A stretch of 64,000 bases of DNA from an uncultured Pelagibacteraceae bacterium. Lineage in GTDB: Bacteria; Pseudomonadota; Alphaproteobacteria; Pelagibacterales; Pelagibacteraceae. Below are positions 33,928 to 42,368 of the stretch, piece by piece. The stretch lies in NCBI GenBank assembly GCA_902528575.1, contig CABZSV010000002.1, positions 1-64,000 of the forward strand, written 5' to 3'. The notes below the pieces were generated by a model. The model saw only the letters and a program-made list of their open reading frames with translations. It was not told the DNA's origin and did no database searches. Positions within the stretch are counted from its first letter, which is position 1, and the number at the start of each line of letters is the position of its first letter. The position numbers and the translations under genes were made by a program.

Positions 33928-35397
33928 ATGACAGATCTAGAGAAACACGTTAACCAGCCAGGTAGAGCAAAATTAGTTAAAAAAGTTAGAGAAAAAATTA
34001 ATGAACTTGGCATCACTTATATTTATTATCAATTCATTTCTGTAACAGGTAGAGTTGTTGGTAAAGGTATACCTGCAGATCACTGGGAAAGAACAGCTGA
34101 AAAAGGATTTCAATTAGTTTACGGTGCTACAGCAAACTTGTTCTTAGATCGTCATAATAATTACATTGGATACGGACCAGAAGCTATGGAGCTTGTTGGA
34201 ATACCTGATCCTGAAACTTTTGTTCAATTACCATGGGATAAAAGAGTTGGAAGAGTATTTGTAACTTGTTTTAGAAACAGAGAAGAAAGAAAAAATCCAG
34301 GCGGTCATTTAACCTCAGACTGCAGAGGAAATTTAAGAATTTTCATGGATGAATTTAAGAAAAAACATGGTCTAGAATTAAGAGTTGGTACTGAGCCTGA
34401 AATGATGTGGTTAACAAAAAATGAGGATGGAACACCTACAGGTAAAGGTTTTTCTAAACCATTCTGTTATCACATTGATCAATTTGAGTCATTAAGACCA
34501 GTATTTATGAAGGTTATTGAGTACGCAAAAGCAATGGGTCTTGATATGATTCAAGGAGATCACGAAGATGCCCCAGGCCAATTAGAATTAAACTGGACTT
34601 ACGATAACGTTCTAAGAAATGCAGATAGATTGTCAACCTACAGACAAATTTGTGCACAAGTTGCTAGAGAACATAATTTAATTGCTTGCTTTATGACAAA
34701 ACCATTTATGGGTGTTTCTGCTAGTGGTTGTCATACAAATATGTCTTTATGGAAAGGTGGAAAAATAAAAATTAACAAACTTGGAAACAAAACTCTACCA
34801 GGTGTAGAAGAAGTATTTAGTTATGTTGAAGGTGGAACAAATACTTTCATGCCAGATACAAAAGATATGCAATTACCAGGTAAAATTGGTTTGCAATCCA
34901 TTGCAGGTATCATGAAGCACTTACCAGCATTAACAGCTCTTGGGTCTTCAACTGTTAATTCTTATAGAAGATTATGGGATCAAGGTTTTTGGGCTCCTGT
35001 TTATGCAGACTGGGGATATCAAAATAGAACTTGTGGTTTAAGAGTTTCTGCTCCAGGAAGATTTGAGTATAGATCAGTAGACTCGATGCACAATCCTTAC
35101 TTATTAGGTGCTGCTTTATTAAAAGCTTGCGATGAAGGTATAAGTAAGAAAATGAAACCAGCAGCTCCAGAATCTAGAAATATTTACGAAGCTCAAAAAG
35201 CTGGTAAAGATGTTAAAAAACTTCCATTAAGTTTAGGTGAAGCTTTGGATAGACTGGCAGAGGATGAAGTAATCAAATCTGCAATGCCAGATGAAATGTA
35301 TAAAGTTTTCCATTGGTACAAAAACGATGAGTGGGAAAGATTTCTTGGTGCAACAACGCAATGGGATCTGGATACTTATCTTGATTGTCTACCGTAG
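33928..35397 (+). CDS. Glutamine synthetase-family ligase (possible gamma-glutamylmethylamide synthetase)
   Basis: The ~489-residue protein has the glutamine synthetase fold: VGIPDPETFVQLPWD near residue 90, EPEMMW and GDHEDAPGQLELNW for metal and glutamate, CHTNMSLW for ATP, and NSYRRLWDQGFW followed by SAPGRFEYRSVDSMHNPYLL. ATG at 33928, behind GAGGGG, is a better start than the GTG two codons upstream. Such ligases form gamma-glutamyl amides from glutamate, ATP and an amine. Being first in line before the mgsABC-type genes, it could be GmaS, which makes gamma-glutamylmethylamide. A second ligase at 41040 is closer to the GlnT/GmaS subgroup I know, so this one may have a different amine. 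Confidence 0.82.
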   Translation: MTDLEKHVNQPGRAKLVKKVREKINELGITYIYYQFISVTGRVVGKGIPADHWERTAEKGFQLVYGATANLFLDRHNNYIGYGPEAMELVGIPDPETFVQLPWDKRVGRVFVTCFRNREERKNPGGHLTSDCRGNLRIFMDEFKKKHGLELRVGTEPEMMWLTKNEDGTPTGKGFSKPFCYHIDQFESLRPVFMKVIEYAKAMGLDMIQGDHEDAPGQLELNWTYDNVLRNADRLSTYRQICAQVAREHNLIACFMTKPFMGVSASGCHTNMSLWKGGKIKINKLGNKTLPGVEEVFSYVEGGTNTFMPDTKDMQLPGKIGLQSIAGIMKHLPALTALGSSTVNSYRRLWDQGFWAPVYADWGYQNRTCGLRVSAPGRFEYRSVDSMHNPYLLGAALLKACDEGISKKMKPAAPESRNIYEAQKAGKDVKKLPLSLGEALDRLAEDEVIKSAMPDEMYKVFHWYKNDEWERFLGATTQWDLDTYLDCLP

Positions 35398-35429
35398 GTC
35401 ACAGAAATAGATAGAAAGGGTATAAATAT

Positions 35430-36374
35430 ATGTGTGGGATAGCGGGTTTAATTCATAGAGGTAAATCTTCAAATGTTGGAAGTGAACTGCAAGGTATGCT
35501 TCAAGCATTAAAACATAGAGGAGAAGACTCAACAGGTTACGCTTTATATGGAGATACAGATGGTAAAAATTTCATTATGCGTTTTAAAGTAGGTGAAAAC
35601 GTCGGTGAGGGAAGTTCTTCAGTAATGGAAGATGTATCTGTATATGATGAAAGAAAAAAAATTGTAGACCAAACTTTAGCCGAAATGGGTGCTAACGTTG
35701 TTAAAGAAGAAAGAACTCTTCCCTACTCTTTAAGATATGAAATTGACTATAATGTTAAAGACCTTTTGGAATTTTCACAACGTATAGAAAGTATTCCTGG
35801 TGTAGAAATTCTTTCAATGGGTAAATCATTAGAAGTGATCAAAGATCTTGGAAACGCTAAAATGGTTTGCGATAGATATAGCTTAGATAAAGTTGTTGGA
35901 ACACATGCTATAGGTCATGCTAGAATGGCAACAGAGTCCGGTGTAGATATTAAATCTGCCCATCCTTTCTGGGGATATCCATTTAGCGATGTATCTGTAG
36001 TTCATAATGGACAATTAACAAACTATTGGAATAACAGAAGAGTTTTAGAAAATAAAGGTATGAGATTTATGTCTGAGTGTGACTCAGAATTAATTGCAGT
36101 TTATCTTGCTGAAAAAATGAGAGACGGTGCAACTTTAGAAGAAGGAATGAAAGCATCTTTAACCGGTTTAGATGGTGTTTTTACCTACTTTGTTGCAACT
36201 AAAGACTCTTTGGGAATGGCAAAAGATACAATGGCTGCAAAACCATTGGTATTATATGAGTCTGATGATTTGGTTGCTATGGGATCTGAAGAAATTGCAA
36301 TTAGATCTGTATTACCGCAAGAAATTGATACATATGATCCGTTTGATGGGGAGGTAAAAGTATGGCAAATCTAA
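35430..36374 (+). CDS. mgsA: N-methylglutamate synthase-type amidotransferase subunit (MgsA/GlxB)
   Basis: The 314-residue protein begins MCGIAGLIHRG, placing the class II glutamine amidotransferase nucleophile Cys at position 2. HAIGHARMATES, VVHNGQLTNYW and SECDSELIAVYL are the usual N-terminal-nucleophile hydrolase motifs. It corresponds to the first domain of glutamate synthase carried as a separate subunit. In N-methylglutamate synthase it acts on gamma-glutamylmethylamide, releasing methylamine to the synthase site. The gene overlaps the next by 13 bases. The same three-gene set is named glxBCD in rhizobia. Confidence 0.87.
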   Translation: MCGIAGLIHRGKSSNVGSELQGMLQALKHRGEDSTGYALYGDTDGKNFIMRFKVGENVGEGSSSVMEDVSVYDERKKIVDQTLAEMGANVVKEERTLPYSLRYEIDYNVKDLLEFSQRIESIPGVEILSMGKSLEVIKDLGNAKMVCDRYSLDKVVGTHAIGHARMATESGVDIKSAHPFWGYPFSDVSVVHNGQLTNYWNNRRVLENKGMRFMSECDSELIAVYLAEKMRDGATLEEGMKASLTGLDGVFTYFVATKDSLGMAKDTMAAKPLVLYESDDLVAMGSEEIAIRSVLPQEIDTYDPFDGEVKVWQI

Positions 36375-37216
36375 AAACAGTATCTAAAAAGTCAAAAGCC
36401 CAATCAATGGGTATGCACACTGAGGTTTTAACAGGAAGAACTCAACAAAAATTCTTTAATCCTGATGAAGCAGAAAACTTTTACTACTTTGGTACATATG
36501 ACGTAGATTTTAATAAAAGAACAGAGCTTGATGTTAAAGACATGACGGCGCCTGAGGCTAATAAAGAAATCGATAACTTAATGAGCCAAGGATATGGAAC
36601 AATAGTAATAAAAAACCCACAAGGTAAACACAGTCTTGGAGTTGGTATTTTAAATAAACTAAATTTAATTTTTGAAGGAAGTTTAGGATATTTCGGCATG
36701 GGCTCTTGTGATGGTCCAATAGTTAGAATTAATGGAAGAGTTGGATGGTCATGTGCAGAAAATTTAATGGCTGGTAAAGTAGTGATCGAAAAGAATGCTG
36801 GATCTTGTTTTGGTGCGGCAATTAGGGGTGGAGATTTAATTTGCAAAGGTAGTGTTGGTGCCAGAACCGGGATTGACATGAAAGGTGGAACTATCATTAT
36901 TGGTGGAGATGCAGGTGCATTCACAGGTTTTATGATGCAAAGAGGAAGAATAATTATTCTTGGAGATGTGGGAATAAATTTAGGTGACTCGATGTATGAT
37001 GGGACAATTTTCGTAGGTGGAGAAATTGGATCATATGGTAGTGATGCAGTAGACGCTGAGTTAACTAAAAGCGATCAAGATTGGCTTAAAAGAAAATTAA
37101 AAGTAGCTGAGATTGGTGAAAACTTTGACGTTAGTAAAATGAAAAAAATTGTAGCTGGTAAGAAACTTTGGAATTATGACAATTTGGAACCTACAGAGAA
37201 GAAGGGAGCAATATAA
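36362..37216 (+). CDS. mgsB: GltB C-terminal-domain subunit (MgsB/GlxC)
   Basis: The 284-residue protein is the glutamate synthase alpha-subunit C-terminal (GXGXG) domain as a free polypeptide. It contains a right-handed beta-helix with repeated glycine motifs, including GSLGYFGMGSCDGPIVRINGR-type turns, FGAAIRGGDLICKGS, GARTGIDMKGGTIIIGGDAG and GDVGINLGDSMYDGTIFVGG. It serves as a structural spacer that helps shape the ammonia or amine tunnel. A ribosome site (GGGGAGG) lies inside the 3' end of mgsA. Its stop shares one base with the mgsC start (TAATG). Confidence 0.87.
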   Translation: MANLKTVSKKSKAQSMGMHTEVLTGRTQQKFFNPDEAENFYYFGTYDVDFNKRTELDVKDMTAPEANKEIDNLMSQGYGTIVIKNPQGKHSLGVGILNKLNLIFEGSLGYFGMGSCDGPIVRINGRVGWSCAENLMAGKVVIEKNAGSCFGAAIRGGDLICKGSVGARTGIDMKGGTIIIGGDAGAFTGFMMQRGRIIILGDVGINLGDSMYDGTIFVGGEIGSYGSDAVDAELTKSDQDWLKRKLKVAEIGENFDVSKMKKIVAGKKLWNYDNLEPTEKKGAI

Positions 37217-38628
37217 TGCCTAAGAAAAAATCTAAAAAAGTTAAAAAAAATGGAAAAGGTGTTGGTGGAAAAGCTGATGTCCATGCACATGAAGAAGGTA
37301 AAAGAAATAAAAGTTTATTAGGTCATAACGCTATCTTCACACCTGAAGTAATAGACGACATTCATATTAAATCTCAATTAGGAAGATACAGAATGCGAGG
37401 AATGGCATTGATGAAAAAAATTCCTACTTTTGATGATTTAGTTTTCTTACCTGGAACATTAACTAGATTTGTAATCGAAGGTTACAGAGAAAAATGTGAA
37501 ACGAAAACTGTTATTGGACCAAGATGTGAAAATCCAATTGAGTTAGATATTCCAGTTTATATTACAGGAATGAGTTTTGGTGCACTTTCTTACGAAGCAA
37601 AAACTGCTTTAGCAAGGGGAGCAACTATGGCTGGGAGTGCTACATGTTCAGGTGAAGGTGGAATGATACCTGATGAAAGAAGATACTCTGAAAAATGGTA
37701 TTACCAATGTATTCAATCAAGATATGGTTTTAATCCACATCATGCACAATTGGCAGATGGTATTGAAGTATTTATTGGACAAGGTCAAAAAGTTGGAATG
37801 GGAGGACACTTAATGGGTCAAAAAGTTACTGACCAAGTTGCTGAGATGAGATCATTGCCATCTGGTATTGACCAAAGATCTCCAGCAAGGCATCCTGACT
37901 GGTTAGGACCAGATGATTTAGCTTTAAAAGTAGAAGAGTTAAGACAATTAACGAAAAATAAGGTGCCAATTCAATTAAAGTTAGGCGCATCTAAAGTTTA
38001 TGATGATGTGCGTATGGCTGCAAAATGTGATCCTGACTCTATTTATTTAGATGGAATGGAAGGATCAACTGGAGCGGGACCACACATTGCTGCTGCTAAT
38101 ACTGGAATTCCAGGAATTGCAGCAATTAGAGAAGCAAGAAGAGCAATTGATGATGTAGGTAAAACCGGAAAAGTTACTTTAATTTATGCTGGTGGAATTA
38201 GAGATGGTGCTGATATGGCAAAAGCTTTAGCTCTAGGAGCTGATGCAATAGCTATTGGTACTGGATCAATGATCGCACTTAACTGTAATAAAGATATACC
38301 AGAAGCAAACTTTGAAAAAGAAATGGGAGTAAAAGCAGGTGAATGTTATCACTGCCACACTGGAAGATGTCCAGTTGGTGTTGCAACACAAGATCCTAAA
38401 TTAAGAGCTAGATTAAATCCTGATGATGCTGCACTAAGAGTTTACAATTATCTTCATTCAATGACTTTAGAAGCTCAGCTTTTAGCAAGAGCTTGTGGAA
38501 AAACAAATATCCACTCGCTAGAGCCTGAAGATTTAGCTGCTTTAACATCAGAAGCATCAGCTTTAGCAAAAGTTCCATTAGCTGGAACTAACTACACTGT
38601 TGGTGTTGATAACTACCACAAAATATAG
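37216..38628 (+). CDS. mgsC: N-methylglutamate synthase FMN subunit (MgsC/GlxD)
   Basis: The 470-residue protein is the FMN-binding synthase domain of the glutamate synthase family. Visible motifs are DIPVYITGMSFGALSYEAKTALARG-type residues (about 110-135), GSATCSGEGGMIPDERR, KLGASKVYDDVRMA, and GSTGAGPHIAAANTGIPGIAA. An iron-sulphur segment CYHCHTGRCPVGVATQDP follows near residue 375-392. In N-methylglutamate synthase it combines 2-oxoglutarate with methylamine. The N-terminal ~30 residues are a lysine-rich extension (MPKKKSKKVKKNGKG) that the family normally lacks. It starts at the mgsB stop and is followed after eight bases by a small gene that opens with a similar lysine-rich tag. Confidence 0.89.
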   Translation: MPKKKSKKVKKNGKGVGGKADVHAHEEGKRNKSLLGHNAIFTPEVIDDIHIKSQLGRYRMRGMALMKKIPTFDDLVFLPGTLTRFVIEGYREKCETKTVIGPRCENPIELDIPVYITGMSFGALSYEAKTALARGATMAGSATCSGEGGMIPDERRYSEKWYYQCIQSRYGFNPHHAQLADGIEVFIGQGQKVGMGGHLMGQKVTDQVAEMRSLPSGIDQRSPARHPDWLGPDDLALKVEELRQLTKNKVPIQLKLGASKVYDDVRMAAKCDPDSIYLDGMEGSTGAGPHIAAANTGIPGIAAIREARRAIDDVGKTGKVTLIYAGGIRDGADMAKALALGADAIAIGTGSMIALNCNKDIPEANFEKEMGVKAGECYHCHTGRCPVGVATQDPKLRARLNPDDAALRVYNYLHSMTLEAQLLARACGKTNIHSLEPEDLAALTSEASALAKVPLAGTNYTVGVDNYHKI

Positions 38629-38636
38629 AGGTAACT

Positions 38637-39047
38637 ATGCCAAAGAAAAAAAATAAAAAAGCAGCAAAAACAAAAGAGATTAAAGGTCAGTTAGGCAAAA
38701 AGAAAGAGACTGCAAGAGAAAAAATGATTGGTCAGTCTATTGGTTACAGATACGATGTTAATCTTTTACCTGACTATTCTAAACTAACTCCATTTCTTAA
38801 GAAATATATAGAAGCAATGGGATGGGATGATTTAAATTGGTTAGAAGATGTTCATATGGGTTATGAGGAAGATAGGCCAGCAGTGTTCTGCAGAAATGCG
38901 AATGGTTGGGTTACTATTCCAAGCTCAATTAAGCTTCCAAATAATCAACAAGATAGAGATATGATTGCTAGAGAGCTTTTAGTAAAGTTTCAAATGTCTC
39001 CAAAACATCCTCTTGTTGATTTAAAAAAAGCATATTTAAAATTTTAA
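38637..39047 (+). CDS. Hypothetical protein with lysine-rich N-terminus (136 aa)
   Basis: I do not recognise a domain. The first ~35 residues are highly basic (MPKKKNKKAAKTKEIKGQ, then GKKKETAREK) and nearly copy the start of the preceding synthase subunit. The remaining ~100 residues are a compact tryptophan-rich domain (YIEAMGWDDLNWLEDVHMGYE, NANGWVTIPSSIKLP) with a charged C-terminal helix. No signal or membrane segment is present. The gene follows mgsC after eight bases and comes before amt, with a clear ribosome site (AGAGGTAA). It may be a dedicated subunit of the synthase; that is inferred from position and the shared tag only. Confidence 0.68.
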   Translation: MPKKKNKKAAKTKEIKGQLGKKKETAREKMIGQSIGYRYDVNLLPDYSKLTPFLKKYIEAMGWDDLNWLEDVHMGYEEDRPAVFCRNANGWVTIPSSIKLPNNQQDRDMIARELLVKFQMSPKHPLVDLKKAYLKF

Positions 39048-39119
39048 TATTTCAATTAAGAGTTGATAATTTTTAAAAAACTAGTGTACAGACTAGGTTT
39101 TTAACTGTTTTTATATTTG

Positions 39120-39151
39120 TATCGAATCATAAAATTTAATAGGCTTCGATA
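39120..39151 (+). promoter_or_regulatory. Dyad upstream of amt
   Basis: TATCGA at 39120-39125 and TCGATA at 39146-39151 are a perfect six-base inverted repeat 20 bases apart, ending 20 bases before the amt ATG. Further up, CTAGT at 39082-39086 and ACTAG at 39093-39097 with a following T-run could be a weak terminator for the preceding operon. Both are short and AT-rich, so the calls are tentative. The ribosome site GGAGAGAG sits just before ATG. Confidence 0.3.
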
Positions 39152-39171
39152 AACTAATATGGAGAGAGAAT

Positions 39172-40572
39172 ATGACTGATCAGTTAGGTGCTCTTACAAC
39201 CATATTTACAGAATTTTACTACTGGGTGACAGTGGTACTGATGTTCTTAATTCACGTCGGTTTCTGTATGTATGAAGTTGGAGCTTCTCGATACAAACAC
39301 CATCAACATACTCTTATGAAAAATACGATGCTGATACCTTTAGTAACAGTAACGTGGTTTTTATTTGGTTGGTGGATTTACTGGGCTTTTCCTACAGGAC
39401 CTGGATTAGCACCATCAATAATGAATGAAAGTGCTGCACTAGTTACAGATGAATCCGCATTTAGTGCTACATGGTATACAGCAACAAGTGAATTAATGGC
39501 TGTCAATTTAGGAGACCATATTTCTGGTGTCTTCTGGGCTGCCTTTTTACTTTTCTCTTGGACAGCTGCTTCCATAGTTTCTGGGGCTATCATTGAGAGA
39601 ATTACGACTTTTGCGTTTGGTATTTTAGCAATTGCAATTGGTTCTGTATTTTGGACAATTGATGCCGCATGGGGATGGCACTTCGACGGTTGGATGTTGA
39701 AACTTCTAGGATATCACGACGCTTACGCATCAGGTGTAATTCACGCAATTGCAGGTGGATTTGCTTTAGGTGTTCTAATGGTTTTAGGACCAAGAATTGG
39801 TAAGTTTTCATCTAGCGGTGAACCAAGAAACATTGGACCAAGAAATCCTTGGTTAGTAACAGTAGGATTGTTTTTAATTTATACTGGTTTCTGGGGATTT
39901 TATGCAGCATGTAACATACCTATTTTTGATCTAGGACCAGAGTATGGAATGGAGGGTATATCTTACTGGACAGCAACAAATATCTACGTAACGCCTACTA
40001 CACTTAGTGGTATTACATTCAACTTCTTGATGTCATTATCAGGAGGATTGTTAGCAGGATATTGGATTGCTAAAGGAGATCCTTTCTGGACTTACTCAAG
40101 TGGTCTAGCAGGTATTATCTGTGCTTCTGCTGGAAATGATTTATATCATCCAATACAAGCAATGATCATTGGTATGATCGGTGTTGTTATTTCGTACAAA
40201 CTACATTACTGGGTTGAGCGTAAGTTCAAAATTGATGATGCAGTTGGTGCAGTAGCGGTACATGGTTATGCTGGATTTATAGGTCTAGTAATATGTGGTT
40301 TTGTTCTAAATGGTTATCCATCATCTGGTTACAGTGTTGGTGCTATGTGGGATGGAACAACTTATGCAACAATTAATCCATTAGGACAGTTCATCGGAGC
40401 ATTAATAATGTTCGTTGTTCTTGGACTAATACCAGGCTACATCATAGCTAAAGTTCTTAACGGAATGGGCAAATTAAGAATCCCTCGTGAAGTTGAGATA
40501 GCTGGATTAGACTATGAAATGATGGAAACTGCTAAAGAAGATGAAAAAGCAGTTGCATCTGCAACCAGGTAA
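39172..40572 (+). CDS. amt: Ammonium/methylammonium transporter (Amt family)
   Basis: The 466-residue membrane protein has about eleven helices and the key Amt features. The pore region HDAYASGVIHAIAGG carries the conserved Asp and first pore His. AVAVHGYAGFIG carries the second pore His, and WTAASIVSGAIIERI lies nearby. The cytoplasmic tail after about residue 440 is short and acidic. The protein is a divergent Amt, not the standard glnK-amtB pair. Its place between a methylglutamate synthase operon and a GlnT/GmaS-type ligase suggests uptake or retention of methylammonium as well as ammonium (inference). A small membrane protein gene follows after 11 bases. Confidence 0.92.
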   Translation: MTDQLGALTTIFTEFYYWVTVVLMFLIHVGFCMYEVGASRYKHHQHTLMKNTMLIPLVTVTWFLFGWWIYWAFPTGPGLAPSIMNESAALVTDESAFSATWYTATSELMAVNLGDHISGVFWAAFLLFSWTAASIVSGAIIERITTFAFGILAIAIGSVFWTIDAAWGWHFDGWMLKLLGYHDAYASGVIHAIAGGFALGVLMVLGPRIGKFSSSGEPRNIGPRNPWLVTVGLFLIYTGFWGFYAACNIPIFDLGPEYGMEGISYWTATNIYVTPTTLSGITFNFLMSLSGGLLAGYWIAKGDPFWTYSSGLAGIICASAGNDLYHPIQAMIIGMIGVVISYKLHYWVERKFKIDDAVGAVAVHGYAGFIGLVICGFVLNGYPSSGYSVGAMWDGTTYATINPLGQFIGALIMFVVLGLIPGYIIAKVLNGMGKLRIPREVEIAGLDYEMMETAKEDEKAVASATR

Positions 40573-40583
40573 AGGAGAAAAAT

Positions 40584-40814
40584 ATGGCTACAGTTACAAA
40601 CTGGATAGATCATCTAAATAAACCAGCAGAAGAGGTTGCTGGTGCAATTTACCCTGGTGCTGGATCTGTTGAAGGCATACTGGTAATAATTGCATTGATC
40701 TTATGGGTTGGTTGGCACATTCTAACAGCAAAATCGGAAAGTGATGAACTTTCAAGACTTGCTAGAAAAAGACATAGTGCTAACGATCACAAAAGCAATA
40801 TTACCGACTGGTAA
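40584..40814 (+). CDS. Small membrane protein downstream of amt (76 aa)
   Basis: The 76-residue protein has one hydrophobic helix at about residues 30-49 (GILVIIALILWVGWHILTA). It is preceded by an amphipathic start (MATVTNWIDHLNKPAEEVAG) and followed by a basic/acidic tail (ESDELSRLARKRHSANDHK). It lies 11 bases after amt with its own ribosome site (AAGGAGAAAA), and the terminator follows at 40830, so amt and this gene form a two-gene unit. I do not know the family. An accessory subunit of the transporter is a reasonable idea from position alone. Confidence 0.75.
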   Translation: MATVTNWIDHLNKPAEEVAGAIYPGAGSVEGILVIIALILWVGWHILTAKSESDELSRLARKRHSANDHKSNITDW

Positions 40815-40829
40815 TTCAAATTAATATTT

Positions 40830-40859
40830 GGGCGCTACTTAAATGTAGCGCCCTTTTTT
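40830..40859 (+). terminator. Rho-independent terminator of the amt operon
   Basis: GGGCGCTAC at 40830-40838 pairs perfectly with GTAGCGCCC at 40845-40853 around TTAAAT, followed by six T's at 40854-40859. It lies 15 bases after the stop of the 76-residue membrane protein and 13 before the next small gene. Confidence 0.95.
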
Positions 40860-40872
40860 ATGTTCTATATTT

Positions 40873-41022
40873 ATGGAAGATAATAAAGAAGAATTAAGAC
40901 CCTCAAAAATGAGAGGTGTAGCATTTCCTAAAGCTAAGTATGGTGTGATACTAGCTATAATTGTAATTATTGTTGTTAATATAATTTATTACAAAGAAAC
41001 AATTTTATCTTTTTTTAAATAA
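40873..41022 (+). CDS. Small single-pass membrane protein (49 aa)
   Basis: ATG at 40873 opens a 49-residue frame ending with TAA at 41020-41022. It begins with an acidic/basic cytoplasmic segment (MEDNKEELRPSKMRG), then VAFPKAKYG, then one hydrophobic helix at about residues 25-40 (VILAIIVIIVVNIIYY), and ends KETILSFFK. The layout is that of a real bitopic microprotein, and the frame fills the gap between the amt terminator and the next ligase gene (17 bases away). Function unknown. Confidence 0.6.
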   Translation: MEDNKEELRPSKMRGVAFPKAKYGVILAIIVIIVVNIIYYKETILSFFK

Positions 41023-41039
41023 TTATGTTAACTTAAGTT

Positions 41040-42365
41040 GTGTCTAAAAATTTATTTCAAATTGCCAAACAAAAAAAAATTAAATATTTTTTAATCAGTT
41101 TTGTAGATTTATTTGGTGTATTAAGATCAAAATTAGTACCTGCTCATGCAATAAAAGAAATGCAAAATGCAGGAGCTGGTTTTGCTGGATTTGCAGCATG
41201 GTTAGATATGACACCTGCTGACTCAGACATGTTTGGAATTCCCGACCCAGATAGTTTAATTCAACTTCCATGGAATAAAGAAATTGGATGGTTGGCATCT
41301 GACTTGTGGATGAATGGCAAACCGGTAGATGCATCACCTAGGGTGATGTTAAAAAATCAAATAAAAAAATTAAAAAAACAAAATTTAACAATGAAATCGG
41401 GCGTTGAGTGTGAATATTTTTTAATTTCACCTGACGGAAACTCAATTGCAGATCCAAGAGATACACAATCCAAACCTTGTTATGACCAATCTGCATTAAT
41501 GAGAAGGTATGATTTAATTAAGGAAATTTGCGACTGTATGATTGAAATGGGATGGGGTCCTTATCAAAATGATCACGAGGATGCTAACGGTCAATTTGAA
41601 ATGAATTGGGATTATTCAGAATGCCTAAAAACTGCAGATAGACATACCTTTTTTAAGTTTATGGTAAAAACAATTGCTGAAAAGCACGGATTAAGAGCAA
41701 CATTTATGCCTAAACCATTTGGAAATTTAACCGGTAATGGTTGTCATGCTCACGTATCAGTTTGGCAGGGTAATAAAAATAAATTCTTCGACAGTAAAGA
41801 TAAACTTGGATTAAGTAAAATGGCCTATAATTTTTTAGGTGGAGTAATTAAAAATGCTTCATCTTTATCTGCGTTTTTTAATCCAACAATCAATAGTTAC
41901 AGAAGAATAAATGCACCACCTACAAAATCTGGAGCATCGTGGTCACCGAGTAGTATTTCATATACAGGTAATAATCGAACACACATGATCAGAATTCCTG
42001 ATCCAGGAAGATTTGAATTAAGATTAATGGATGGTTCTGCAAATCCTTACTTATTGCAAGCAAGTGTTTTAGCAGCTGGTCTATATGGTTTAAAAAATAA
42101 AGTTGATCCAGGCAAACCTTTGGATTGTAACATGTATGAAGACCACGCTAAATATCCAGATTTACCCAAACTACCTGATGAACTTGCGCAATCATTAAAT
42201 TTGTTAAAAAATAATAAAGATATGAATGATGCTTTTGGTAAAGATGTAATCAATAGTTATATAAAATTAAGAAGTTCAGAAATGAATGAGTTCAAGTCAA
42301 AAAATAGTTTTGATAAAACAAAAGATGTTACAAAGTGGGAAAAAGATAATACTCTAGATTGTTAG
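41040..42365 (+). CDS. glnT: Type III-like glutamine synthetase, GlnT/GmaS family
   Basis: The 441-residue protein starts at GTG (41040) and closely follows the rhizobial GlnT/GmaS pattern: KYFLISFVDLFGVLRSKLVP, GFAGFAAWLDMTPADSDMF, GVECEYFLISPDG, YQNDHEDANGQFEMNWDYSE, LTGNGCHAHVSVW and GNNRTHMIRIPDPGRFELRL. These enzymes make glutamine or gamma-glutamylmethylamide. GmaS assigns methylamine to glutamate as the entry step to N-methylglutamate, and this gene is a strong candidate for that role with mgsABC and amt upstream. It is followed after three bases by diaminopropionate ammonia-lyase. Confidence 0.88.
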   Translation: MSKNLFQIAKQKKIKYFLISFVDLFGVLRSKLVPAHAIKEMQNAGAGFAGFAAWLDMTPADSDMFGIPDPDSLIQLPWNKEIGWLASDLWMNGKPVDASPRVMLKNQIKKLKKQNLTMKSGVECEYFLISPDGNSIADPRDTQSKPCYDQSALMRRYDLIKEICDCMIEMGWGPYQNDHEDANGQFEMNWDYSECLKTADRHTFFKFMVKTIAEKHGLRATFMPKPFGNLTGNGCHAHVSVWQGNKNKFFDSKDKLGLSKMAYNFLGGVIKNASSLSAFFNPTINSYRRINAPPTKSGASWSPSSISYTGNNRTHMIRIPDPGRFELRLMDGSANPYLLQASVLAAGLYGLKNKVDPGKPLDCNMYEDHAKYPDLPKLPDELAQSLNLLKNNKDMNDAFGKDVINSYIKLRSSEMNEFKSKNSFDKTKDVTKWEKDNTLDC

Positions 42366-42368
42366 TAC

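Noticed and set aside
36484..36924. A 146-residue antisense frame inside mgsB
   Set aside because: Its proline/isoleucine-rich sequence is the mirror of the glycine-rich beta-helix repeats of mgsB; no independent signal supports it.
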